Counted from the first letter of the stretch, positions 17,364 through 26,457 are shown. The stretch is DNA of 64,000 nt from Streptomyces albospinus (GCF_014648695.1 NZ_BMRP01000017.1:43461-107460); one strand, 5' to 3'. The notes: generated by a model from the letters alone, not told the origin. Numbers and translations: made by a program.

Positions 17364-17371
17364 GGGTGCCG

Positions 17372-17395
17372 GCCCGGGGTGGCAGGTGCCCGGGC
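17372..17395. terminator. Bidirectional terminator between xfp and the HhH gene
   Basis: A 7-bp stem (GCCCGGG/CCCGGGC) with a 10-nt loop lies in the 42-bp gap between the convergent stop codons. Confidence 0.45.
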
Positions 17396-17405
17396 GGCGC
17401 GGCGG

Positions 17406-18065
17406 TCAGGCGGGGGTCCGCTCCCGTACGTCGTCGACCACCGCGGGGTCGAGTGCCGCCCGCACCAGCCCCGAGGCGAAGGCGGCGATCCGGTCCGCGC
17501 CGACCAGCCGGGCCAGCCGCCCGGGGTCGTCGGGCAGCCCCAGCTCCGCCGCGCCCCGGAGCGCCCTGGCGTCGAGAAACGGGGCGAACTCGGGCCATAC
17601 GCCCTGTACTTCGCGTACGAAGATGCCGGACCCCGCGGGCCCGATGCCCGGCAGCTCCTGGAGTGCGCCGCGCAGCGCCGCGGTGTCGCCGCCGGCCGCG
17701 TCCCGCATCCGCCGCAGATCGCCGCCGTACCGGTCGAGCAGCAGCACCGCGCCCTCCCCGAGGCGGGTGGCGGTGCTCTCGTCGTAGCGGCGGTAGCCGC
17801 CCTCGCCGAGCGCGTCGACCCGCTGCTGCCACGGCGCGTCGGCCATCCGGCGCGGGGTGCGCAGCCCGGCGCCGAACAGCGCGCGGGCGGCGGCCACCGC
17901 CACGGAGGCGCGGACCCGCGCGCTGAGCAGATCGGCCACGACGAGGGCCTGGTAGAGCGGCTGCGGGGCGTTGCGCAACGGGACCCCGGCCTCGGCGGCG
18001 TAGGTCCGGCCGTGCCGGTCGAGCAGTGCGCGGACGATGTCCTGCTGGGACGGTCGCCGGCTCAT
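17406..18065 (-). CDS. Endonuclease III-like HhH protein
   Basis: A 219-residue protein related to the HhH-GPD/endonuclease III fold. A helical N-terminal domain carries VVADLLSARVRASVAVAAARALF. The helix-hairpin-helix is LQELPGIGPAGSGIFVREVQ (residues ~143-162), which in active family members binds DNA next to a catalytic Asp. The Cys4 iron-sulfur loop of true EndoIII is absent, and the Lys of bifunctional glycosylases is not obvious. A repair role is therefore plausible but the enzyme could be degenerate. The Ku gene lies about 800 bp away on the other strand, but no shared operon exists. Confidence 0.65.
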   Translation of the reverse strand: MSRRPSQQDIVRALLDRHGRTYAAEAGVPLRNAPQPLYQALVVADLLSARVRASVAVAAARALFGAGLRTPRRMADAPWQQRVDALGEGGYRRYDESTATRLGEGAVLLLDRYGGDLRRMRDAAGGDTAALRGALQELPGIGPAGSGIFVREVQGVWPEFAPFLDARALRGAAELGLPDDPGRLARLVGADRIAAFASGLVRAALDPAVVDDVRERTPA

Positions 18066-18343
18066 GGCATCACTCCTGAGGAAGCGGGGTGGGCGGGTGA
18101 GGCGGGGACATGTGGGCGCCCACGGCCGGCGCACGCGGTGGCCGTGCCGGGGCCGGGGGTCCCTGCGGGCGGGGTACCCGGTCCGTGCGGCGGTACGCTC
18201 CGGCGTCCGGGTGGCGGCGGGCCGCGGCGGGCGCTTGCGGGCGGGGGCGCGCAGAGATGCGGGTGACCGGGGGCTGTGGAACGGTTGACGTGATGGCTTG
18301 ATTTCTCGGGGGTCGCCGGGTTCCGCACGTGAGGGAGCGACCC

Positions 18344-18736
18344 ATGGGTACTCGGAACGCCATGATCACCGGCTGGACGGCATTCGCCGCGGTCCTGATG
18401 ATCTTCGGCGGCGCGATGACCTTCCTCCAGGGCATCTCCGCCCTCCTCAAGGACAAGGTCTTCGTCGCCACCCGGAACTACGTCTTCTCCTTCGACCTCA
18501 CCGGCTGGGGCGTGATCCACCTCATCCTGGGCATCGTCATCCTCCTCGCGGGCTGTGCGCTGCTCGCCACCGGTGCGATGTGGGCGCGGACGGTCGGCGT
18601 GGTGCTGGCCGGCCTCAGTGCGGTGGCCAACTTCCTGTGGATTCCGCACTACCCGTTCTGGGCGATGGTGCTGGTCGCCATCGACGTCTTCATCATCTGG
18701 GCGCTGTGCGCGGCCGATCACCACGCGCCGGCCTGA
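18344..18736 (+). CDS. DUF7144-type four-helix membrane protein
   Basis: A 130-residue integral membrane protein with about four transmembrane helices: the N-terminal WTAFAAVLMIFGGAMTF, then WGVIHLILGIVILLAGCAL, GVVLAGLSAVANFLWIPHYPF, and AMVLVAIDVFIIWALCA. This spacing and the FLWIPHYPFWA motif are typical of a Streptomyces family of small membrane proteins often found next to stress-induced genes. The function is unknown. The inner ATG was chosen because GAGGGAG is well spaced before it; an upstream GTG would add five residues. It ends 100 bp before the Ku gene. Confidence 0.8.
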   Translation: MGTRNAMITGWTAFAAVLMIFGGAMTFLQGISALLKDKVFVATRNYVFSFDLTGWGVIHLILGIVILLAGCALLATGAMWARTVGVVLAGLSAVANFLWIPHYPFWAMVLVAIDVFIIWALCAADHHAPA

Positions 18737-18836
18737 GTGCCCCGCCCGAGTGCCACGGGAGGTGCCGGCCGTCCGGTCCACCTAGCATGGAACGGCAGCG
18801 GTCCGCACCGCCCCGGCACCGATGAAGGCGGCTCCC

Positions 18837-19826
18837 ATGCGCCCCACGGCGAAGTTCTCCATCAGCTTCGGCCTGGTCACGATCCCGGTGGCCGCGTACA
18901 ACGCCACGGACACCTCCGCCTCGGTCAGCTTCGTCCGGATCCATACGGCGGACGGCGGCCGGGTGCGCAACCAGCCGGTCTGCTCGCGCGAAGGCGTCGA
19001 GATCTCCCCGGACGAGATCGGCCGGGGCTACCGGACAAAGGACGACACCGTCGTACCGCTCTCCGACGACGATCTCGGCGCCCTTCCGCTGCCGACCGCG
19101 AAGACCCTGACCATCCTGGCCTTCGTCGCCGGCGGCGACATCGACCCGCTCCAGATGGGCAAGGGCTACTACCTGGGCATCGACGGCCCCGCCGCGGCCA
19201 AGCCCTACGTCCTGCTGCGGGACGCCATGGAGCGGCACCAGCGCGTCGGGCTCGGCAAGATCGCGCTGCACGGCCGCGAGACGCTGGCCATGATCCGGCC
19301 GGTGGAGGGCGCGCTGGTCATGCAGGTGCTGCTGTGGCCGCATCAGATCCGCCCGATGGACGGCGTGCTGCCGGAGCGGGAGGTGAGGGTCGCCGCCAAC
19401 GAGGTGCGGGCCGCCGAGACCCTGATGGACTCCTTCGGCGAGCTGTCCGAGGACGATGTGCACGATCACTACCGCGAGGCGCTGGAGGAGATCGTGTCTG
19501 CCAAGCTCGCCCATCGCGCACCGGAGTTCGCGGCCGGCGAGGATCGGCCCGCCGGCCAGGTGATGGACCTGATGGCGGCCCTCCAGGACAGCGTCCGGGC
19601 GGCGAAGGAGTCCCGCGGTGAGGCGGCGGACGGCGAAAAGGCGGGAACCGGGGGGACGGCGAAGAAGACCGCGGCGAAGAGGTCCGCGGCGCGCAAGGGC
19701 GCGGCGCAGAAGACCGCCGCCGCGAAGAAGACCGCGGCGAGGACGGCTTCGGGCGCCAAGGACGCGAAGCCGGCGGCTGTGGCGAAGAAGGCCGCGGGCG
19801 CCGGGCGCGGACGGCGGGCGGGCTGA
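18837..19826 (+). CDS. ku: Ku protein (non-homologous end joining)
   Basis: A 329-residue bacterial Ku homologue that binds DNA ends and recruits a ligase. The core begins KFSISFGLVTIPVAAYNATD and contains VSFVRIHTADGGRV, ILAFVAGGDIDPLQMGKGYYLG and LRDAMERHQRVGLGKIAL, as in other bacterial Ku proteins. The last ~60 residues are a Lys/Ala-rich tail with repeated KKTAAK units, known in Streptomyces Ku paralogues to bind DNA. The start at 18837 has AAGGCGG upstream; the ATG 15 bp earlier is less well placed. No ligD is adjacent; a LigB-type ligase lies at the far right edge of the window. Confidence 0.94.
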   Translation: MRPTAKFSISFGLVTIPVAAYNATDTSASVSFVRIHTADGGRVRNQPVCSREGVEISPDEIGRGYRTKDDTVVPLSDDDLGALPLPTAKTLTILAFVAGGDIDPLQMGKGYYLGIDGPAAAKPYVLLRDAMERHQRVGLGKIALHGRETLAMIRPVEGALVMQVLLWPHQIRPMDGVLPEREVRVAANEVRAAETLMDSFGELSEDDVHDHYREALEEIVSAKLAHRAPEFAAGEDRPAGQVMDLMAALQDSVRAAKESRGEAADGEKAGTGGTAKKTAAKRSAARKGAAQKTAAAKKTAARTASGAKDAKPAAVAKKAAGAGRGRRAG

Positions 19827-19887
19827 GCGGGGGCCCCGCCGGGCGATGCACTGCGGGCTCCTGCGGGCTCCGGCCGCGGGACGGCCG

Positions 19888-21504
19888 TCAGCGGCAGCCC
19901 GAGCCGCCGACCGGCAGCACGCCGTCCATGAGGAAGCCGTCCACGTTCCGAAGGACGCAGGGGTTTCCGGAGGTGTACGCGGCGTGCCCCTCGCCGTGGT
20001 ACGTCAGCACCGGGCTGGTGTTCCCCAGCGCGCGGGCCATGTTCGCGGCGCCCTCGTACGGCGTGGCCGGGTCGTCGGTGGTGGCGACGAGGAGCAGGGG
20101 CGGTGCGTCCGGTGCCGCGACGTGGCGGGAGGAGTCGTCGCCCGCGACGGGCCAGCCGTAGCAGTCCAGCAGGGTCGGGGCGATGTCCGGGCCGAACAGC
20201 GGGGACGCCTGGGTGAGTTCGCGCTCGGCGCGCGGGTAGTCGGCGGGGCCGTAGCGTTCGGAGGTGTCGCGGCAGCTGATCGCCCGCAGGGCCAGCTGGT
20301 CCTGGGAGGGCAGCTGGCCGGTCGCGCTGCGCCGGGTGCGTCCCGTGCCGCTGCCGCTCCCGCTGCGGCTCAGGTTCAGGATGCCCGATCCGTCGCCGTT
20401 CCGGAGCCCGGCCAGCGCCTGGCGCAGCGCGGGCCAGTTGTCCCTGCTGTAGAGGGACTCCCGGAGGGCGTAGACATAGGTCGTGGCGTCGACCGTCGTC
20501 CCCTGCGTCTGCATCGGCTTGTCCCTCAACTTGTGGTACCAGTCGGTGAGTTGGGTCTGCGCCGCCTTGGTGTCTCTGCCCAGCGGGCAGTCGCGGCCGT
20601 GCACGCAGTCGGCGGCGAAGGCGTCGACTGCCCGCTGGAATCCGCGGGCCTGGGCCACTGCGGTCTGCCAGGTGTTCTTGGTCGGGTCCTCGACGCTGTC
20701 CAGGACCATCCGCCCGACGTTGCGGGGGAATTCGTGCGCGTAGACCGCGCCGAGCCGGGTGCCGTACGAGAACCCCAGGTAGCTGAGCTTGGCGTCGCGG
20801 ACGGCGGAGCGCAGCACGTCCATGTCCCGGGCGACGTCGGGGGTGCCGACCCAGGGCAGCAGCGGGCCGGAGTACCGGCCGCACGCCTCGTTGAGGCGCT
20901 TCTCGCTCGCGCCGAGGCTCTCGGCGCCGCCGCCGGTCGCCGGGGTGTAGGAGGTGCCGCAGGAGATGGGGTCGGTGCGGCCGGTACCGCGCGGGTCGAA
21001 GCTGACCAGGTCGTAGCGCTGGCCGAGGTGGGCGAAGGTGTCGGCACTGTCGACAAGGTAGTTGACGCCCGAATCACCTGGGCCGCCCGGGTTGATGACC
21101 AGCGACCCCAGCCGCTTGCCGGGGCCGGTCGCGGCCAGCCGGATCAGCTGGACACGGAGCGTGGCCTCCTCGGGATGGCCGTAGTCGCGGGGCACCTCCA
21201 GCCGGGCGCACTGGAAGCGGTCCGCGGGGCCGGGCGGCGGTGCGTCCCGGCCGGACGAGCCGGACCGCAGCACATCGCGCGGGCACGGCTCCCAGGCCGG
21301 CCGCTGCTCGTAGAAGCGCGCCAGGCCGGGCGGCGGGGCCGCAACCGGCGTCGCACCATCGGCCGGCGCCGGGGCGACGACCCCCGTCAGGCCACCGACC
21401 AGGGCGCACACCGCCAGCACGGCGACGGCTCCGCGCACACTCCGCCCTCCCCCGGCGGCCCTGCGCGGCGCCGCGGGTCGCCACGGTGCGCGGCATCCCC
21501 GCAT
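19888..21504 (-). CDS. Secreted alpha/beta hydrolase, tripeptidyl-aminopeptidase (TAP) family
   Basis: A 538-residue exported serine hydrolase of the Streptomyces SlpD/Tap type, which removes tripeptides from protein N-termini. A signal peptide (hydrophobic AVLAVCALVGGLTGVVA) ends near ADGAT. The alpha/beta fold shows LVINPGGPGDSG (oxyanion loop), FDPRGTGRTDP, and the nucleophile elbow YLGFSYGTRLGAVYA. The C-terminal TAP-like domain has CYGWPV, ATTDDPATPYEGA and the catalytic His in YHGEGHAAYTSGNPC. Cys residues match the family's disulfides. It converges with ku. Confidence 0.9.
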   Translation of the reverse strand: MRGCRAPWRPAAPRRAAGGGRSVRGAVAVLAVCALVGGLTGVVAPAPADGATPVAAPPPGLARFYEQRPAWEPCPRDVLRSGSSGRDAPPPGPADRFQCARLEVPRDYGHPEEATLRVQLIRLAATGPGKRLGSLVINPGGPGDSGVNYLVDSADTFAHLGQRYDLVSFDPRGTGRTDPISCGTSYTPATGGGAESLGASEKRLNEACGRYSGPLLPWVGTPDVARDMDVLRSAVRDAKLSYLGFSYGTRLGAVYAHEFPRNVGRMVLDSVEDPTKNTWQTAVAQARGFQRAVDAFAADCVHGRDCPLGRDTKAAQTQLTDWYHKLRDKPMQTQGTTVDATTYVYALRESLYSRDNWPALRQALAGLRNGDGSGILNLSRSGSGSGTGRTRRSATGQLPSQDQLALRAISCRDTSERYGPADYPRAERELTQASPLFGPDIAPTLLDCYGWPVAGDDSSRHVAAPDAPPLLLVATTDDPATPYEGAANMARALGNTSPVLTYHGEGHAAYTSGNPCVLRNVDGFLMDGVLPVGGSGCR

Positions 21505-21636
21505 ACACCGAGCGTAGGACCGCGGCACCGTACGGGCATCCGGACGGTGCCGCGGCCCCGCGACTGCCCGCCGGGAGGGACCGGTTGGGGCACGGAGCGG
21601 GGCCGCGGCTCCCCGCACCGGCCCGCCGGCGGCGGC

Positions 21637-22551
21637 TCAGACCGTGAGGATCAGCTTGCCGCGTGCGTGCCCCGCCTCGCTGACCTGCTGCGCGGCGGCG
21701 GCCTCGGCGAGCGGGAAGGTGCCGGCGACCGCCACCGCCAGCCTGCCCTCGACCGCGAGCCGGGCGTGCCGGGCCAGCCCCTCCACCATCTTCTCCGGCG
21801 GCGTACCGCCCGCGGAGAAGGGGATGCCGTGCTCGGCGGCCTTCATGTCGGCGATGGTGACGATGCGGTCGGTGCTACCGCCGCGCAGCGCGACCGAGAC
21901 GGGGAGCACGTCCTTGCCGGCCGCGTCGAAGACCGCGTCGACACCCTGCGGAGCGGCCGTGCGGACCCGCTCCGCCAGGCCCTCCCCGTACGCCACGGGG
22001 GTCGCGCCCAGGGTGCGCAGGAAGTCGTGGTTGGCCGGGGAGGCGGTGCCGATCACGGTGGCACCGGCGGCCACCGCGAGCTGGACGGCGACCTGGCCGA
22101 CCGCGCCCGCCGCGCCGTGCAGCAGCAGCGTCTCGCCGCTCTTCAGGCCGAGTTCGTCGAGGACCCGCTGGGCGGTCTCGCCGGCGACCGGCAGTGTGGC
22201 GGCGGCCTCGAAGCTCAGCCCGGCGGGCTTGGGTGCGATCTCCGCGGCGATGGCGTACTCGGCGTACGCACCGGTCCTCGTCCAGCCGAACACCTCGTCG
22301 CCCACGGCGAATCCGGTGGCGTCGGCGCCGAGCGCGTCCACGACGCCGGCGAACTCCAGGCCCGGGACGGCGGGGAAGGTCGTCGGGTAGTACTGCTCGA
22401 CCCAGCCGTAACGCCGCTTGTGGTCGAGCGGGTTGACGCCCACGGCGACCACCTTGACCCGGACCTCGCCCGCCGCCGGCTCCGGCTTGCCGGCGTCTTC
22501 GTGGGACAGCACCTCCGCGCCGCCGAACTCGCGGTACACAATCGCTCGCAT
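21637..22551 (-). CDS. NADPH:quinone reductase-like MDR oxidoreductase
   Basis: A 304-residue medium-chain dehydrogenase/reductase without zinc ligands. VPGLEFAGVVDALGADATGFAVGDEVFG is the N-terminal domain, and LLLHGAAGAVGQVAVQLAVAAGATVIGTASPAN is the NADPH-binding Rossmann motif of QOR-type enzymes. The family reduces quinones or enones and relieves electrophile stress. It is divergent from a LuxR-type regulator gene across 157 bp that holds two perfect palindromes, so that regulator may control it. Confidence 0.9.
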   Translation of the reverse strand: MRAIVYREFGGAEVLSHEDAGKPEPAAGEVRVKVVAVGVNPLDHKRRYGWVEQYYPTTFPAVPGLEFAGVVDALGADATGFAVGDEVFGWTRTGAYAEYAIAAEIAPKPAGLSFEAAATLPVAGETAQRVLDELGLKSGETLLLHGAAGAVGQVAVQLAVAAGATVIGTASPANHDFLRTLGATPVAYGEGLAERVRTAAPQGVDAVFDAAGKDVLPVSVALRGGSTDRIVTIADMKAAEHGIPFSAGGTPPEKMVEGLARHARLAVEGRLAVAVAGTFPLAEAAAAQQVSEAGHARGKLILTV

Positions 22552-22614
22552 ATCGATCTCCCCGTTGCCCTGCATGAGGCGTTGAGTTGATGGGTCGGAC
22601 GGCTTCAGCCTGCC

Positions 22615-22675
22615 CCGCGGCACGCGGTGCCGCGGCCGGTCGTCGGACCAGTCCCACCTGGCCGAAAGGCCAGGT
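22615..22675. promoter_or_regulatory. Two perfect palindromes between the quinone reductase and LuxR genes
   Basis: At 22615-22635 the arms CCGCGGCAC/GTGCCGCGG flank GCG. At 22656-22675 the arms ACCTGGCC/GGCCAGGT flank a GAAA tetraloop, 33 bp before the LuxR start. The first looks like an operator. The second would form a stable RNA hairpin in the regulator's leader. Confidence 0.45.
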
Positions 22676-22708
22676 CCCGCACGCCGCCCGGTGACTACGC
22701 TGAGCCGC

Positions 22709-23980
22709 ATGGAGCTGACCGGCCCGCTGCCCGCCCTGACCGCCGCCCACGAGGTGATCCGCGCGCCCCTGGGCGAGATCCTGCCCCGGCTGTCCGGGGT
22801 GCTGGCCGGGCTGGTCCCGCACCACGCGGCGGCCGAACTCTCCACGCACTGCGCCCACTCACCGTTCAAGACGTCCGGCGATCCGGAGATCACCGGCCGG
22901 CTCTCCACCGCCGATCTGACCCCGCTGCTCGCCTCGGGCGTGCCCGGCCGGCCCTGGCAGGGCACCCTCCCGCTCGCCGGCGCCGAGCGCGCCGTACTCG
23001 CCGTCACCAGCCACGCCACCCCCAGGGGCGCCGTACTCCTCTTGGTACGGACGGCGCCGGACGGTGCCCCCGCGCCGCCCCTCGATGACACCGTCACCGC
23101 CGTCGTGCAGGCCCTCTGGGACATCGTGACCAGCCACTTCGACCGGCTGGCGGCGGAGGCGATGCCCGGTGCGCTGGCCCGCTCACGGACCGCCGCCGGG
23201 ACCCGTGCGCGGGTCATCGCCGAGCTGGGCGAGGCGTATTCGGCCGTCCTCACTGGTCTGCTGGGCGTGCTGCGCAGCCGCAGCCTGGACGACGCGGCGG
23301 CCCGCGCCACCGCCACCGATCTGGCCGCCTCGGCGCTGGTGGAGCTGCGTGCGGAGGCCGAGCGCGACCGGGAGATCGCCGAGGAGCCGGCCGGCCAGGC
23401 GTTCGCCCGGCTCGCCGACTCGCTGCGGCCACTGGTGCGTTACAGCCCGGTGCGGCTGGAGTTCGGTGCGCCCGACTCCGCCCGCAGCCTGGCCGCCGAT
23501 GTCGCCCACACCGCCCGGGCCGTCGTGCGGACGGTGCTGCTGGAAGCGCTGGCGCAGGACGCGGTGAGCCGGGTCCACGTCGGCTGGCAGCTCACCGACG
23601 GCGAACTGCGCGCGACCGTACGGGACGACGGCCCCGGCACCCTCACCGCGCACGCCCTCACCCCCGGCCGGGTCAGGGAACGGCTCGACGTCCTGGACGG
23701 CCGGCTGGACGTCGACGCGGTCCCCGGATGGGGCTCCACGGTCACCGCGACCATCCCGCTGGCCGCCTTCCGGGATCCGGCGCCCGACCCGCTGACCAGC
23801 CTGGGCGAGCGGGAGTTGGAGGTGCTGGCGCATCTCGCGCTGGGCCACCGCAACCGCGTGATCGCCGAGGAGCTGCACATCAGCCAGTCCACGGTGAAGT
23901 TCCATGTCGCCAACATCCTGACCAAGCTGGGCGTCGGTTCGCGCGGCGAGGCGGCGGCGCTCTTCCACTCCGCGGTGTAG
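22709..23980 (+). CDS. LuxR-family regulator with histidine-kinase-like ATPase domain
   Basis: A 423-residue regulator. The N-terminal ~150 residues have no clear domain. The middle (from RVIAELGEAYSAVLTGLLGVLRSRSLDDA) resembles the dimerisation and ATPase parts of NarX-type kinases, ending in VRDDGPGTLT and GWGSTVTATIPL. There is no phospho-acceptor His motif. The C-terminal ~65 residues are a LuxR/NarL HTH: LTSLGERELEVLAHLALGHRN, then IAEELHISQSTVKFHVANILTKLG. This fuses sensor-like and output parts in one chain. Two starts are possible (GTG 22691 or ATG 22709). It is divergent from the oxidoreductase it may control. Confidence 0.85.
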   Translation: MELTGPLPALTAAHEVIRAPLGEILPRLSGVLAGLVPHHAAAELSTHCAHSPFKTSGDPEITGRLSTADLTPLLASGVPGRPWQGTLPLAGAERAVLAVTSHATPRGAVLLLVRTAPDGAPAPPLDDTVTAVVQALWDIVTSHFDRLAAEAMPGALARSRTAAGTRARVIAELGEAYSAVLTGLLGVLRSRSLDDAAARATATDLAASALVELRAEAERDREIAEEPAGQAFARLADSLRPLVRYSPVRLEFGAPDSARSLAADVAHTARAVVRTVLLEALAQDAVSRVHVGWQLTDGELRATVRDDGPGTLTAHALTPGRVRERLDVLDGRLDVDAVPGWGSTVTATIPLAAFRDPAPDPLTSLGERELEVLAHLALGHRNRVIAEELHISQSTVKFHVANILTKLGVGSRGEAAALFHSAV

Positions 23981-24255
23981 CGGCGCCGTCCGGCGCGGCT
24001 CACGAGGGCCGGCACCGCGGCAGCCATGCGGTCATGGCACACAGCCGCCGCGGCAGCCGACGGTCCGGCTCGTGCCGGCACCGGAGCACCGAGGGGCGCG
24101 ATGGTCGCGCACCGTCCGCCCGTCCCGTACGCCGCCGGTCCTGCGGGGAGCCGGCCCACGTCCACCCGCACCCTCGTGGCCACGCTCCTGTGTGGCGGGG
24201 ACGGACGGCAGGGGCCCGTCCACATGGTGAGCAGCTTCGCCCGTTGGGAACCTCC

Positions 24256-24453
24256 ATGACTCGTGCCCGCTCGTCGCACCGCGGCCGGCTGACCGACGCC
24301 CCCGTGCTGGCCGTCGCCATCACCTGGGGCTCCGGCTATCTGGCCACCAAGAGCATCACCGGCCCCTCGACCGTCATCGCCGAGGCACCCGGTGAGCAAC
24401 CCGAGCCGGATGCCGCGGCACCGCCCGTGCAGGAAGGCGCTGTTGCGCAGTGA
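24256..24453 (+). pseudogene. EamA/DMT transporter remnant (N-terminus only)
   Basis: A 65-codon ORF whose first 37 residues (RLTDAPVLAVAITWGSGYLATKSITG) match the first transmembrane helix of EamA drug/metabolite exporters, including the ITWGS motif. It then changes to a short hydrophilic tail and stops, where ~250 further residues and nine more helices are expected. No later transporter segment follows before the phosphatase gene. The rest of the gene appears deleted. The ~275 bp upstream holds no gene. Confidence 0.5.
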
Positions 24454-24460
24454 CGGTTGC

Positions 24461-26077
24461 TCAGTGACGGGCGTCCCCGCGGGGGCGTTCCAGGGTGAAC
24501 GTGTCGACGGGGGTCAGGTCTCCGTAGGGGCCGTCGAAGGTGTAGTACGTGACGTGGATACGGGTGCGGCCGGTGCGGCGGTCGCCCGGGTCGACGTCGA
24601 AGGCGGCGAAACCGTGGGTGTGGACGCGGTCCTGGACGGCGCGCCAGGGGGCGTCCTCGGTGACGAAGACCGCCTTGCGGTGGCGGCCCTCGGTCTCCTT
24701 GCTCAGGTCGACCACGACGCGCCCCTTGGGCTCCTGGAACAGGTTGTCCTGGGTGGTCGCGAAGTTGCCGCCGCCTCCGATGATCATGTGGACCGTGCCC
24801 TTGGCGGTGTCCGCGACATCGGTCCTGGTGGACACCGGGACCGGGGTACGGGCCTCGTTCGGCAGGGCGCCGCGGAGCGGCAGCGAGCGCTCGTAGTAGT
24901 GCTCGTGGCCGCAGAGCACCAGATCGACCCCGTACGCGTCGAAGAGCGGGCCCCATGCCGTGCGGATCCCGAGGTCGCTGCCGCTGCCGCTGCGACTGCT
25001 GGAGATCATCGGGTGGTGCATGAAGACGACGATCCAGTCGATGCCCGCGCTGCCGCGTGCGGCCTTCAACTCCCGCTCCAGCCAGCGTCGTTGCGCGCCG
25101 CCTGAGTAGCCGTGCACATAGGTGTCGCCGGTGTCCTGGATCGCCACGTCGTCATTGGCCAGGCTGATGAAGCGGACCGCGCCGACCGTGAAGGCGTACC
25201 ACAGGCCCTGGGTCTCGGGGTCGGTGCCCGTCGGTCCGGGCAGGGTGAAATAGGTCTGGTAGCCGGTCAGTCCCAGGGGGCCGTTGCCCTTCTCGTTCTC
25301 TCCGTTGCCGACGCACGGCATCCACGGGCGCAGCCGCGTCGACCGGCTGTTGCCGATGAACCAGTCCGCCCAGGTCGCGACGCGGTTCTGGCCGAAGACG
25401 CCGGCCGCGGAGGCGTAGCACAGGTCGCCGTTGACCAGGTTGAACAGCGGTCCGACCCGTTCCACCGCGGCCACGATGTCGGCGGAGGCGGGCGAGCCGG
25501 CCTGGCTGCTGGTGTAGAGCGGAAAGCGCCCCGAGGGAGACGGGGCGCCGCCCGCCGGCCAGGTGACGGCCCGGCGCAGATTGGGCGCGCCCTGGTCGCC
25601 GAAGCTGGTGAACGTGAACGCGGTGCGCCCGCGCGGCGCCGTGGTGAACGCGCCGGTCTCCGGCGCGGCGCCGTCGTGCCCGGCCGAGTAGAGGTAGGTG
25701 GTGTCCGGCCGCAGCCCGGTGAGGCGGGCGTGGTGGACGTGGACCTCCTCGCGGGTCAGTCCGTCGCGGTAGGTGCGGGTCTCGGCGTCGACCACGCTGC
25801 CGGCGCCTCCGTCCGGGGAGCCGAGGCGCACCTGCGGGCGGCGTACGGAGCGGGGGCTGATCCAGGAGACCGTCATCTCGGTGGCGGGGTCGGCGCCGAA
25901 CTGGAGGTGCAGCCCGGTGACGCCGGGTACGCCGAGGCGGCCCGGTGTGCGCGGGAGCAGGGGGACCTGCGCGGGCCGTGCCGGGCCGGCGGCCTCGGCG
26001 CTCCCCGCGGCGCCGAGGGCGGTGGCAGCCGCGGCCACCGTCGAACCGGTCAGGAGGGATCTGCGTGCGATCGGCAT
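24461..26077 (-). CDS. Secreted purple-acid-type metallophosphoesterase (TAT exported)
   Basis: A 538-residue phosphatase. It starts with a twin-arginine signal (ARRSLLTGSTVAAAATALG). A fibronectin-like N-domain contains GLHLQFGADPATEMTVSW. The metallophosphoesterase domain carries metal-ligand motifs: FTFTSFGDQG, LVNGDLCYA, PCVGNGENE (the usual GNHE, here GNGE), VVFMHHPMIS, and VLCGHEHYYERS. The GNHE to GNGE change replaces one conserved His with Gly, which is unusual; other ligands are intact. The enzyme would release phosphate outside the cell. It is the last native gene before the dhaK-linked island. Confidence 0.85.
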   Translation of the reverse strand: MPIARRSLLTGSTVAAAATALGAAGSAEAAGPARPAQVPLLPRTPGRLGVPGVTGLHLQFGADPATEMTVSWISPRSVRRPQVRLGSPDGGAGSVVDAETRTYRDGLTREEVHVHHARLTGLRPDTTYLYSAGHDGAAPETGAFTTAPRGRTAFTFTSFGDQGAPNLRRAVTWPAGGAPSPSGRFPLYTSSQAGSPASADIVAAVERVGPLFNLVNGDLCYASAAGVFGQNRVATWADWFIGNSRSTRLRPWMPCVGNGENEKGNGPLGLTGYQTYFTLPGPTGTDPETQGLWYAFTVGAVRFISLANDDVAIQDTGDTYVHGYSGGAQRRWLERELKAARGSAGIDWIVVFMHHPMISSSRSGSGSDLGIRTAWGPLFDAYGVDLVLCGHEHYYERSLPLRGALPNEARTPVPVSTRTDVADTAKGTVHMIIGGGGNFATTQDNLFQEPKGRVVVDLSKETEGRHRKAVFVTEDAPWRAVQDRVHTHGFAAFDVDPGDRRTGRTRIHVTYYTFDGPYGDLTPVDTFTLERPRGDARH

Positions 26078-26353
26078 GTAACGCCCTTTTCGCAGAGGGA
26101 AGTTGGTCAGCTGCACCCTAAACGCGGCCAACTGGGGCGCCGCCAGTGGATATCGCCCCGGCCCGGCAGCCGACCCACCCAAGCGGTCTCGCGGCAGGCC
26201 CGCCCGATTGGCTGATCGTTGGTCAGGGAAGTCGGCATCACATCGGTCCGGTCCCGCCGGAGCCCGCACCGGAGCGCCGTTGCGCGCCACGGCCGGGCAC
26301 CGGCGAGACTGAGGCCGGCCCGGAAGCAGACCGGCCCCGGCCCCGCTCGCCCG
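26078..26353. promoter_or_regulatory. Native dhaK promoter region, now cut off from dhaK
   Basis: This 276-bp gap ends at the left 35-bp repeat. The 18 bp at 26222-26239 (starting GTCAGGGAAG) recur at 45720-45737, at almost the same distance from the repeat (132 against 133 bp). This shows it is the original upstream region of dhaK, separated from the gene by the island. A dyad-like TGATC-GTTG-GTCA overlaps the 5' end of this block. Confidence 0.6.
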
Positions 26354-26388
26354 TCTCACCAGGAGGTACCCGTGAAGATGCTGATCAA
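26354..26388 (+). repeat. Left attachment-site repeat (attL candidate)
   Basis: These 35 bp are identical to 45853-45887. They contain the dhaK RBS (AGGAGG) and its GTG start with the next five codons. On the left copy the frame stops after eight codons (at 26396-26398), so this is a decapitated dhaK start. Confidence 0.85.
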
Positions 26389-26457
26389 AGTGTCCTAGTT
26401 TGGTGCGGCCGCAGGTCAGGACCATGCTGAGGCCCCAGAGGTCAGCAGATTCCCAGC

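Noticed and set aside
26372..26398. Eight-codon ORF starting at the left repeat's GTG
   Set aside because: It is just the severed start of dhaK, not a leader peptide; no attenuator follows.
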